From Zygnema circumcarinatum (Eukaryota > Streptophyta > Zygnematophyceae > Zygnematales > Zygnemataceae), in assembly GCA_037447605.1 (NCBI GenBank), contig CM074807.1, positions 179,659-243,658 of the forward strand: a stretch of DNA of 64,000 nucleotides, written 5' to 3'. Below the pieces are notes generated by a model. It was given only the letters and a program-made list of their open reading frames with translations. It was not told the DNA's origin and searched no databases. This document shows, piece after piece, positions 25,450 through 36,845 of the stretch (position 1 is its first letter; every line of letters starts with the position of its first letter). The position numbers were made by a program, and so were the translations under genes.

Positions 25450-28400
25450 TCAGAGCAACCCTCGTCTTCGCTTGTAATCATTAACAGTCAAGGTTGTGCC
25501 ATAACCCCGCTCCATAGCGACTTCTGTCCGTGCCCCACTCGTGGTTTCCTGCAGCCTCTTCCGTGCCATGTATGCCTCCTGGTATTGCCCCCATCGCTGC
25601 AACGGCTCAAGCGAAAGAGCCATTTGGAACATGTGCCTTGCCATAGGCACTCCGGCATGGTCCACAGGAGCCTCCTCCCCAATGAGCTGATTACCAACCG
25701 TTGCCACATCATTGGCCAATTGCTCGACTACCTCCGCCGCTTGTCCCTCCTCCTTAGCTTTAAGCAGCGCTGCTTCCTTCTCTGCCTTCTCTAACATGGC
25801 CTCTTCTGCCGTTTGCTGATCTGCCTCGTGTCTACTGGGAGCCCGGTAATAGTTTTGCGACCGAGTCCATCGCCGTGAGAAGGGGTCATGGCCTTTGTCT
25901 CCTATCTTGGTGTTCTGATGAGCCACTGCGGCAGAGGCAATTCGAAAGTTCTCTGCCCTATTGCGCTTGTTCATGCTGGCAAGTAGGACATCCCTCCTCC
26001 CCGCAGTCGACTGATGGTCGCGGGCCCACGTCTCCAAATCCACCATCTGTAATGCGGGCATGATGCTTACATGGACTTGACTTGACTGGACTGGACTGGA
26101 CTGGAGGTGGAGAGGTGGAGAGGTGAAGAGGTGGAGGGGGGAGAGAGGGAGAGAGAGAGAGGGAGGGAGAGGGAGAGGGAGAGGGAGAGGGAGAGGGAGA
26201 GGGAGAGGGAGAGGNNNNNNNNNNGAGGGAGAGGGAGAGGGAGAGGGAGAGGGAGAGGGAGAGGACTGGACTGGACTGGACTGGACTGGACTGGACTTGA
26301 CTTGCAGGGACACTTGCCGCTTCGCCAGAGAGAGCCCTCTGATGTTGATGATAACTCAAGGAGGACATACAGACCTTTGCAGGCAACGATCCACTTACAA
26401 ACCCTACGATCTGAGAGATGAAGAAAAAAAACTGCCAAACTTATGAGGCTCACTCACCTCTTGCACCAGCCTCTCCACTGCTGCTGTGTCATCTCTCTCC
26501 TCCGCCAAAGCCAGTTCCTTCGCCAACCTGTCCTTCTCTAAGGCTACATTTCGAGGGCGTGCAGCAGCCATCCTCTTCTCCTCAACAATCTTCTTCACAT
26601 CAGAAGAAGTATACACAAACGTGTGTGCTCGCTGCAAACTCTCCCTCTTCTCCGCCACCTCTGCCTTGCTGAGTCTGCAGTCACATACAGTTTTGCATGA
26701 TTCCCATGCTCCACAATGCTCCATACTCCATATATACATACATACATGCTCCATACTTCTTCAGCAGGCAATCACAGCCACCCTAGGGACCCTCCATTAA
26801 CACTCAGCCCCACAGAAATGTCATATCTTCTTCACGTTCGTGACACATTTGCGAGAGACCGACCTATCTATTTGTGAACATGAACGGCAGGTCGCCCTCA
26901 TCCTCCCCTCCTCCTCCTCTCCTTATCCCCCTCCTCCTCTCCACTCCTACTCACCTTCTGCAGTTGCTGCGATCAAGCTCCCGCAGCCATTCTTCAAACT
27001 CACGAGGGAGAGGCTCTTTGTTGGACATGCGAGCCATTTGCCAGCGAGCACGGTGCTCTCCCCATTTGCAGTCCAAATACTTATGGGTTGTCCGACCCTC
27101 AAACGAGTACTGTCTCCCACCCCCTTATTCCCCCTTCAAGATCTGAAAAGTACAGTTCCATCGTAGGCACAATACTAATGGGAGGAGAGACTATGACTGG
27201 CATCATCTCAACTAGAATTCAGAATAGAGTAGTCATATGAGGACTATTAGACCTGTTTTGCAGGGTCCTTGGCATCCACAGCCACGACTTCGCATATGCG
27301 GTATACAGGCTGCCCATCGCTGCTTGCACCAATACCGAGCCGAACGAGACAACCCACCACCAACTCCTCAAAGAAAGGCTCCCAACACCTGAATTCACAG
27401 CTCATAAAACACGTCCCAGTGTTTGGCAGGCTGAACATACTTATAGAATGCCATGCTCCTTTCACTTTCTTGAAGATTGTCCAAATCTAGCCCTACACAA
27501 GCAGCACTTTGTTAATGCTTTCACATTCCTTCTCTTCTAATTGTACACCATAACAACTCCAAATACATCACAAAAAACGATTGCCATCTGGACGTGCCGA
27601 GGAACAGAGCTCCCCTCTCCCCTCTCTCCCCTCTCTCCTCGTTGAAACCGACATTTGGCTACAATACAGCTAAACGAAAAAGAGCCACCTGCCACTACGA
27701 CCGCTCACCATTTGGCAAGCTTGGCCCGCTTCAGCAGAATCGACTGCAAGTCGGCAATTTCTGCATCAGGGTCAGGTTTCCGCCGCTGCTCATCATCAGA
27801 GCCCTCCCCCTGCCCTTCCTCATACTCGCTGTGTGCTTCAGAGTCGCTTTCTGAAGCAGAAGATGCACTATGCTGCGGCCGAGGAGAGCCTTCCCTCCTG
27901 CCTCTGCACCGCTTTGTACGCAACAAAGTTCCACCAGTACCAATATCCTCTTCACATAAGGTGTTGTTCGTCTCCAGAAACACAAATACATACCCTGCAG
28001 ACTGTTCTGCTTGCTATGCAAAGCCCAAGTGAATGCTGCTTTGATGAAGAAACAAATGCAGAGACCATTGAGAGCTGCTGATAGGGGTAACCACTCACCG
28101 GGAAGCTGCCTCCTTATCGCGGCGTTTTCGTGCCATGTTGTCCAAATCCTGTTGCCGCTGTTGCTTAGCTGCCTTTGCTTCTGCCTTCGCCTTGAGCTGT
28201 CCGAGTGCATCATCCTGTCTGCTTCGCGGCCCAAACTTGCCACTGGCAGCACCCCTCCTTGCGGAAAGGGCCTGACTTCCCCCCCCCCTCTCCGCTTCCC
28301 TCTCTGCTTGCTGCTGTTTAGCCCTCTGCTCCCGCCGCCGCTGCTTCCGTTTCAAGTGATTTTCACGCCGCAGTGACCGCTCATAAAGAATGTTTTCACG

Positions 28401-28781
28401 CTCGAGCTCGACCATATTCTGCAGCCGCTCTCTATCTTCGTCATCCTTATACAGGTCACTCCCAAATGAGAGTTCACTGCCGTAACCGTCGTCACTGACA
28501 TTGCCACCTCGCCTGCCCCCTTCCTCATCATTCTCTACATCGAAACGCTTTTTAAGAGGCATCTGTGAGCCACTCTTTTTGCCCCTGGCGCCCCCTCGGC
28601 TGCGGTAGTCATCCTCCTCTTCTTCGTCTTCGTCTGACTTATAATTTTCGTCGTCATCGCTGCTTGAGTCATCACTGGGTGCATGCGATCTTCCACGGCC
28701 CCCCTTCTGCCCTGCCTTCTTTGAGGTGCCCGTATGGCCTACCACATGGAGGAGGTCGTGCTCTAAGGATGAGTCCACCAT
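25450..28781 (-). CDS. RTF1: RTF1, PAF1-complex subunit with Plus3 domain
   Basis: Transcription elongation factor that binds Spt5 through its Plus3 domain and promotes histone H2B ubiquitination. Exon 1 (28781 to about 28101) encodes a Ser/Asp/Glu-rich N-terminus, then GYGSELSFGSDLYKDDEDR and a highly charged coiled segment (ERENILYERSLRRENHLKR). Exon 2 (about 27985-27710) is also acidic with LQSILLKRAKLAKW. The Plus3 region is split over about 27365-26955: ELVVGCLVRLGIG, QPVYRICEVVAVD, then ARWQMARMSNKEPLPREFEE. Later exons give AAARPRNVALEKDRLAKELA (26560) and ETWARDHQSTAGRRDVLL. The last exon ends with LTVNDYKRRRGLL and stop at 25450, matching the conserved RTF1 C-terminus (DYKKRRGL type). 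An assembly gap sits in the intron at 26215-26224. Confidence 0.92.
26080..26308. repeat. (GGGAGA)n array with 10-N assembly gap, flanked by GACTGG repeats
   Basis: A (GGGAGA)n array is interrupted by ten N at 26215-26224. On both outer sides lie arrays of GACTGG that change to GACTTGACTT at the far edges, giving a mirror-ordered arrangement. It lies in an RTF1 intron. The true array length is unknown because of the gap. Confidence 0.9.
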
Positions 28782-29935
28782 GGCGGAGAAGCAGCAGTCC
28801 TCGCACCTTTACTGTGGAGCAGTTTCAGAGGAGAGATGTGTGCATTGCATGTGGCATCATGAGAAGTCTTTTCCACTTATAGTTTAGAACTCTCTATCTT
28901 GAATAGGACTGGCACGTGGAGGGAGTCAGGGACAAGCTCTCGTAAGAAATGCAAGCGACATAACTATGGTGAGTAAAAAAACTGAAACCTTTCTTCTATC
29001 TAATCACCCTCCTCACATCACCCTTACCTGCGCCTCTCTCCCTCTTTAGCTCCTCACAACGTTTCTCAGCGAATTATCCCTTCCTACACCCACTAACTTC
29101 CTGTCCCCCCTCCTCCTCTCCAACTCCCCTCTCTATTCCGCCCGCTCCTGCCCGACCCCACACGCTTCTTTCCTCCTTCTTTCTTCCCTTAAACCTCTCT
29201 CGGTTCACCCTTCACCTCTGACCTCCCCTCTCTCATCCCGTTCCCTCCACTCTCCTCGCTTCAAAAGAAACAGACACGGAGCGAGGAAGGAAGACGCAAG
29301 CCCCCAAAACCGGAAAAACATAGATTCATTCAAATGATAACAGAAGGAATCACGCTTCAAAGACCCACCTTTTTGTAGTTCCAAATGCAACGGTTTCTCC
29401 CCAACGATCCTCAGCAATCCCTCCCTCCTTCCCACCACCGATGGCGCCTTCCCTCACAGAATGGCTCAAGGCCGGAAGCACGCCTGCCTTCCTCGCTGTT
29501 CTTTGTTCCCTGTTCCCTGTTCCGGTCGTTCTTCCGCTACGCTTCTATGTTCACGCGACAAATACCAGTTCCTTGTGGACTGTAACTGCCAGTCTGGACT
29601 ACGACAGGGTCAGCATGCACAGAACTGTAGCTGTACGACAGGGTTTGGCGACCGTACCATACCGTGATCCACGTGCGACACAAAACAAAGGACGATATAT
29701 CGAGATATGGTTTCATACGACAATGCTACCGGAGGGATATCGATATATTTCGATACTTTTCTAGTACGATATTTATATCGATGGTTTCAGTACGGTATTA
29801 ATATCGATTTGATCGCGATATATCGGAGTTACTGGTGCTGTGCGCCCTTGGGGACGGCGAGGTAGACGCTCGAAGCCGAAGGTGGGTTAGGGTCTGGAAG
29901 GCGGCGAGTGGGCCTGCGTTTCCTCGGCAGCCGCC
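28782..29935. promoter_or_regulatory. Divergent intergenic region between RTF1 and PTB
   Basis: Shared upstream region of two genes read in opposite directions. It has a C/T-rich part (29000-29260) and, nearer PTB, GTACGA/GTACGG words (29633, 29764, 29790) plus a cluster of TATCGATA-like palindromes at 29690-29826. Promoter function is inferred from position only. Confidence 0.5.
29690..29826. repeat. Cluster of ATATCGAT-type palindromic words
   Basis: Repeated ATATCGAT, GATATATCG and CGATATAT words occur within 140 bases, about 110-245 bases upstream of the PTB ATG. They are irregularly spaced, so this is a word cluster rather than a clean tandem array. Confidence 0.6.
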
Positions 29936-32900
29936 ATGGCAGAGCCGTCCAAGGTCATCCATATCAGAAATGTCGGCTCGGAAGTCGCAGAGGTGTGTGA
30001 TTTGCTGCGCTCCTTGCATCTGTGGCGCGAAATGTTTTTTTATTTCCTTGGTTGATTCGCGCATTTGACAAGTTAAACCTGTCCTTGCCTGTCTGATTTT
30101 GCTTCCGATTGTTCGGTCTTTGTGGTTGCAGCACGACCTTCTATCTCTGGCTCAAAACTTTGGTGTTGTAACGAAGGTGGTGAACATCCGCTCCAAAAAC
30201 CAGGTAATTGGACCAGGGGTAGGGCAGTTGAAGTTGCTGAGATTTAGCGAGTATTTCTCCATTCCTCACTATTGATATTTATGCTTGTTATGTAACGGAT
30301 TTGATTATTCAGCGTTGAAGCACCACGCTTTGCTACCTTGACTTGTCCATACGAGTTTGGTGGACACCGATAGCTCAGTTCCGATGTTGTTATGAAGCTT
30401 GTTTTCTGAGGGGACGCTTTCCTAGTTTTGGTGCTGATGCGACAATTGTTTTTTTCCCCTAACAGGCTCTGCTGCAAATGCAAGATTTAACTGCAGCTGC
30501 CAACATGATTCAGTATTACTCAGAAGTTCAACCGAACATCAGGTATTGACGCTTTCATCCTTTTGGACACCTAAACTTTGTGTTAATCTGCTTGGTGGCT
30601 GGGCAATATCTTAATTACTAGATGATACTTGAGCAGCTTCTCTAATATTTTATTTCTCGGTGCACATTTCAGGGGTTCTCGGCTTTACATGCAATTTTCT
30701 TCCCATCAAGAGCTGACAAGCCATGCCGAGCAGGGTGGTGGTGCTGGCCCAAGGCGACCTATGGACCAGGTTTGTAGGATCGCTGCTTTCATCCTAGTTT
30801 TCACTTAGTTATTGTCTTCACCGAGGTAGTCGTGTCCCGGACAGTCTGTCTGGTCTAGATCTCCCTATGGTGAGATTGAGAGCAGATCCGAAGGTTGAAC
30901 ACACAGACTACCAGCCTTTCTCTACCTTCTTTCCACTCTGCTGCCCATTCTTACTTCACTTGCTCCTCTGGTCTCTATTCCCTGCTAGGGCCTCTGGCTC
31001 TTCTCTTTCACAGCCTCACACCCCTACCTCCTGTTCTCTGGGCGCTTCTTCAGGAGCAACAGCCTAACCGAATCCTCCTTGTTACCATCCACAATCCGCT
31101 CTATCCCATCAACGTCGATGTTCTGCAGCAGGTCTTTTCTCCACATGGCTTTGTGGAGAAGATCGTTACTTTCTCCAAGTCTGCTGGTTAGCTTTCTCCT
31201 CTCGTCTCTCTGCTCCAGTCACGTTAGACCTCCCTTGCTCGTCTCCCTATCCTTCCCTTCTGTCGTGGTCTAAGTCCCACTTATCCGTATGAAACCCTCC
31301 TGTGTGACTCCCTATATCCCCGTCTTAACTGGTAAGGATTCCTACAACACCTATTTGCTTGCCAGTTCGACAATGCGAATGATCAAGGATGCTCAAGGAT
31401 CATTCTTCTATTTGTATGCAGGTTTACAGGCTCTGCTCCAGTACAGCAACCAACAAAGTGCTATTCAAGCGAGGAGCACATTGCAGGTACATGCGATTTT
31501 GACCCGGAGCATGTGTATGAACATCATTTTTATGGGCAGTGACCTAATTTATAATCTTGCCATTGTGTTTTTTTATTCGCACCGAGACTGATGAATCTCA
31601 AGAGATCTCCTTACTTCTTGCGTGGTGTTCAGGGTCGGAACATCTATGATGGATGCTGCACCTTGGATATTCAGTTCTCCAAGTAAGTTTCTTCCTTAGG
31701 ACCTGTAAATTAATGTGTTATTGTGTCATTTGTTCTTTCTGAGAAGTACCATGTAGTGTACCCGTTGATGGTTCAATTTGTATTGTTTCAATTCACTTGT
31801 CCTACTTTTTCTTGATGACATGTTTTCAGTTGATTGATGCAACTTCTTTCCTGGATTCTCGAACGCTTACACTCTTTGACTGTCAATATTTTTTCCATAT
31901 TTTTTGTGTCATACGTACTGTTATGCATTTCCTTGATCTGTCCAATTTCTGATCCACTTCCTCTGCATGATTGATTTGATTCTTCCTTTTCACTATTTTT
32001 GGTTTGGAAGGATGTTCTTGGCTTTTCGGATCGGTATCCTGCAAGAAATTTATCTTTCTGGTTGGCTTATGCGTTTTTCTCCTCTATTGCGTTCTGAATT
32101 GATGACTTTGTTGCCAAATCCCACAAAGGAAGTTATAAGAGAGCTTGGAGAATGTGTGTTTGTCATGATTGTGGCGAGAAGTATAGTTCGTTAACAGACT
32201 TCCTGGATGTTGTGTTTACAGTCTCACTGAACTTCAGGTGAATTTCAACAACGATCGCACAAGGTGAGTGAAATTCATGAAAAGTTTCAGAAGTCAGGAT
32301 TGCACAAGCACATGATATTAATCGCAACGAGCTCTCCAAATTAAAAGGATAGAGTATGGTTTCATGGCGGATGGACTATGTCGTAGCCGCCCTCTCCTCT
32401 GCAAATGCTCACTTGTAGGGGATATATCCTTTTGCATGCCACTCCAGCTGAGGTAATTGTACGATAGTTTGACGAATTCTTGCCCTGTGTCTCACCGAGT
32501 CCTCCTTTGCAGGTTATGTGATGACTTATTATGGTTCTATATGCTTATTCAAGGTTGGCTTGAAATGGTCTTTTGCTTGCAGGGACTTCACCAACAGTCA
32601 ACTTCCGGAATCAGCAAATGGCAGAGGCCCCCCTGCCAACAACATCATGGTGAGACTTCGGTTTTATTCTCAAATTCTGAATATGTTCTCATTGTCCATG
32701 TACTCGTAGACGTAACTGGTATGGGTATGCTTAAAAGCTGAAACCACTAAGGAGTGCTTTTTGGAGTGAAAAATAATAATGCAAAACAATGAATAGACTT
32801 AAATTTATGTAAGATATCAGCTGACTCTCTCCCGTCCTAACTGTTGCTTTCACTTGGCTTTGTTTTTCTTCTTCGTTTGGCCCTCTTTTGCAGAATTCGC

Positions 32901-35156
32901 TGTTTGGAGACGGGGGAAATGTGTATGGTATGCATCATCCTGGTCATAGGCAAGGTAACGCATTACCTTTCGAAGTCACAGACTAGATTGTGAAAGGTCG
33001 AGGAATCCCCAGCTTAGTCATGAGGGGACCTGGTCAGATTGGTATTACTGGTAATATGTGGCAAGGCCATGAACCGTTGAAAGGCTTGAACGGTTTTGTT
33101 TCTGTCTGCAGGATTCCAGCAGCAGCCCGGGCCACCGCCCGTGCCAACGATGAATCCTTACCAGGTAAATTTTCTGCTAAAGTGTGGCGTCGTCAACTGG
33201 TATATTTTGCGGCCTACATTGTTTGCATAACCTAACTTCCCCTAGCCTGCACTCGCCATCATAAGTTTTTCCTCAGCAGTTTCAACTCGATAATCCTTTG
33301 CGCACTAGTGACCGTAGAATCAGCAGGTTGTCCCTGTGACAGCGATCCTGAGGTTTCGTCGTCAAATGTTTCCAGAATATTGGGAAGCTTGCCTGATCCA
33401 TTCGCTGGCGATACTGAAGTCTATCCTTAGATACCAGATCATTATGTGCAATTACTGGAATTTGTTGCGTTGGTTGTGTGCTGAAGTGTCTAGTGATTGA
33501 TTCACTCACTCACCAATTCACTCACCTATTTGTTTTTAAAGGTTATCATAAGTTTTGTGACTTTCTTGGCGTCTGCTGATTCTATTGCCCGTGGTGTAAC
33601 CTAACCGTCTGTTACTTGGTTGGGCACTTTTTGAGTCATGCTTCTTCGTTTTTTACACTTTGTCGGTTATATAGGATCCTTAACAGAGGATCGTTGGCGG
33701 TTATTTGTTGTGAAGTTGTGATCGATCTGAGAGCTTTTCGTTTATTCTCTATCCTTGTGGTTAGGTTGGAAACATAAATCCAATTGTGGCTGCCTTTGGA
33801 GGAAATTTGCCACCCGGTCTTACAGGCACAAATGACCGACCTACTCTCCTTGTCTCCAATCTGAACACTGAGGTGAGCAAATGCTCAATACTCTGTGGAA
33901 TATGTAGGGGAATCGTTATGCCAGACTTCTTTTTCAGTTTAGCTCAGACAAGTCCATTGGTTCTTGATTTAAAAAGTTAATTACTGAAGCTTCTAACACA
34001 TTTTGGCATTGTAGGAGGGCGTGCAGGAGATTGATGGTGATAAACTTTTCAATCTCTTCTCCAACTATGGTAACATTGTACGCATAAAGATGTTACATAA
34101 CAAGCCGGATCATGCTCTGATCGAAATGGCTGACCCTTTCCAGGCAGAACTGGCAGTTACCTACCTCAAGGTGAGTTATTCCTCTTACTGACTGAATGTT
34201 AAGTGGATACTCTCCTCGAACGACATTGTTACCTTCACAGGAATTCGATGGTTTACATTTTTTCTGTCAGTTGCTTGCTTCTGTTATGTCACTTTGGGCT
34301 TCAACTAAACCAATCTGACTGGTTTGGTTTCATTTGTAATTGGAGGATAGTGAACGAACATACTTGAAATTTCAACTGATTAAACCTGTCCATGCAAAAC
34401 TTTCTTAGGGTGTCCTTTTTGTGCTTTTGAGCGGTAATGGGATTGCTCTTCTGACTACCTGCTTTTGGTGTAGAAGATAATCGTGATGGAATTGCTGATG
34501 TTCCATTGTTTGGGCATTTGTGTCTTGCTTCTATTGTAAGGGTTCATGAAGCTGCTTTAAGTTGCGTTGGTTGATGCTAGCTGTGCTTGCTGCTTTAAGT
34601 TGCGTTGGTTGATGCTAGCTGTGCTTGCTGCATAAGTTGATTCCGCATTCCCTACTTCTCATAGCAAGGGCAACTATGCTCTTTTATCTTATGACGAGTG
34701 GACGTATGCATATCAACATGTGACCACCGTGACCTGATGTATGGAACTGGGTCTCAATGCACGCAGGGTGCTATGCTGCTGGGCAAGCGCATGGAGGTTA
34801 ACTTTTCGAAGCACTCTCACATTAACCCTTCCCCTGACACGCGAGACTTCTCAAGTTCCCCTCTCAACCGCTTCAACCGCAATGCTGTGAAGAACTACCG
34901 GCACTGCTGTGCCCCCACCAAAATGATCCACTGCTCCAGCTTGCCCCCCGAAGCAACTACGGAATCTATAACGGAGTACCTTGCACCACATGGAACTATT
35001 GTTGGAGCAAAGGTGTATGAGAAGGAGACAAAGAAGCAGGCGCTCATCCTTTTCAACACGCCTGAAGAAGCCACCAACGCCCTTGTTTGCAAACACGCCA
35101 GCTCTTTTAATGGCGCCACTATCCGCCTCGCCTTTTCCAAGAACACCGCTCTCTAG
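29936..35156 (+). CDS. PTB: Polypyrimidine tract-binding protein (four RRM domains)
   Basis: Nuclear RNA-binding regulator of alternative splicing. Start at 29936 (GCCGCCATGGCAGAG). RRM1: KVIHIRNVG, LLSLAQNFGVVTKVVNIRSKN, ALLQMQDLTAAANMIQYYS. RRM2 (about 31054-31680): RILLVTIHNPLYPINVDVLQ, FSPHGFVEKIVTFSKSAG, LQALLQYSNQQSAIQARSTL, GRNIYDGCCTLDIQFS. A Gly/Pro/Gln-rich linker follows (GFQQQPGPPPVPTMNPYQ). RRM3 (about 33800-34170): TLLVSNLNTE, LFNLFSNYGNIVRIKMLHNK, ALIEMADPFQAELAVTYLK. RRM4 in the last exon (34768-35156): KMIHCSSLPPEATTESITEY, LAPHGTIVGAKVYE, KQALILFNTPEEATNALV, ending at TAG 35154. The order and linker fit PTBP1/plant PTB proteins of the four-RRM type. About 13 short exons. PTB genes are often autoregulated by exon skipping; I cannot see that here. 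Confidence 0.93.
34551..34631. repeat. 38-bp tandem duplication in a PTB intron
   Basis: The 38-base unit beginning GCTGCTTTAAGTTGCG occurs twice without visible change (34551-34588, 34589-34626), with the first bases of a third copy following. Perfect identity suggests a recent duplication. Confidence 0.9.
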
Positions 35157-36845
35157 TAAAAACTGATTTTGTTTGGTTTTTCTTTCGTTTGACGAGAATC
35201 AAGCCAGGCAGGAGGTCCTTAGCGACTGCTTATCATCGGGCTTCTGAGTTCACTGCCAGCTCGCCTTTGGTCACCTTGTTCCGCTGCAGCACTAGCCAGC
35301 GCTCTCACTCTTTTTTCCTCCTTCTCGTTTCTTCCTCCCCCCCCCTCTGCCCATTCTCTCTCTCTCTGTGTGTGCTATCTGTCCCACTGTGACTGTGTCA
35401 GGCTCAAAAGGTCCTTTGCTGGAGCCCTCTCTTTTCTGAGTCTTCTAGACTGACCATGGGATTCCATGCGGGCTGCTTCGAACTTGTAGTTGCGTTCTTG
35501 GTAATTTTAATAACGAAGGTAAGTGAAATCGGGTTTTCTGAGAAAAGTTTCGATTTCCTGTGTATGAACTGAACCTGATCTGGGCCGAGCATCTTGTGCC
35601 ATGAGTAGTCACTGTGGGTTGGAGCAGGAGCGGACAGACCAGGTGGCTGGCTCTGATTGAGCTCAGCAGACCATGTCCATAGGCAGGCGGCAAGTTTGGG
35701 AGTGATTGGCCTCTGGTTGATTATGCGGAGTACTGTTGGAATTTGGTTTCAGACTTTGAAACAATACACTCTTGGAATCTCGAGTCTTACTTTCGCAAGT
35801 GAGCCATGGATTGCCGATGGGAATAACAGTAGATGTTGCGTCGTGCCGAAAAGTGAAGCTACCACAAACAAGCACTTCAATCAATACGTTGGCATCCTCT
35901 GCCACCCTCATGATGGATCACCCTTACCATGGATTCATCGGTGGAAATTCAGATCGCACTTATCAACGTATATTTTGGAATGAATTTATCACACATAACG
36001 TACACACAGTTGTTGACCTTTTTCTGTACTTTTAAGAAGGGCAAAGCCCAATTGCACAGCCATCGACAACATCCTGTACTGGAGGCATAAACCAGTTGGC
36101 CTTATCAGCGACCGATCTCTAGAAAGGAGCCAAAATTGCGAACAAAACAATAATGAAATGTGAGAACATCTGCGCGTGAGTTCCTAGTGAACAGAAGCAT
36201 CAAAGTGCTGCACGCCACACTGAAACCAACTGATGCTCGGCCTCGGCGACTCGCGGTGGCCTGCACTTGGACATGCCCGGCGACCACATCCACTGAACGA
36301 ATGAGCACACAAGCCTGAGCAACCATATGTTTCCCACCCACCATATCGTTGCTCGGGTTGAGTGCGTTCACCTTGGGAGGAACACTGACTGGACACTACA
36401 AGATAAAATTGTTGACCCATAGGACCTGTTGCTGTCCTACACGACCACCTTGCCTTGAGTGACAGCAAACATTTTTTCCTATATGAAGCTTGCCATGACT
36501 TTCCAGTCATCCTCCCAGGCGCTGCCCTCTCCCTTCCCCCCCCCCCTCCCCCCCCCAACGATCTGTACAGAAAAGTGGGAGTCCAGAGGAGTGTTGAGGC
36601 TTGCTGTAAGCCACCTGTGATATGAGGCCGAAATGTTGGCCGGGCCTGCCAAGGGCTCGAGGTGGAAGCAGTGGAAATATAAGCGCCGGAGCACATTCAA
36701 CAGCAGGCTAGAGGGCTAACCTGCTCTCAGCCACCCCCTCGATCCTTCGTGGAACCGTCGTATGGGGTAGGGAGGGAGGACTGTCTCATACCCCTAATCC
36801 ACAATGGTAAAGGGCGGGGAAGGTCATCATGGGCAGCAATCCTGG
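35157..36845. other. Convergent intergenic region between PTB and the first GT/sulfotransferase gene
   Basis: 3' ends of two converging genes face each other. It has CT-rich sequence at about 35310-35370 and a poly-C run with T interruptions at about 36536-36557. A minus-strand frame of 170 codons (36696-36184) contains a poly-Gly run from the C tract and matches no family I know; I do not call it. Confidence 0.5.

Noticed and set aside
26107-26446. Frames with Gly-Arg or Glu-Gly repeats through the N gap
   Set aside because: Pure products of the (GGGAGA)n array in an RTF1 intron.
36184-36696. 170-codon minus-strand open frame with a poly-Gly run
   Set aside because: The Gly-run comes from a poly-C tract; no domain or homologue recognised, and it lies in a convergent 3' region.
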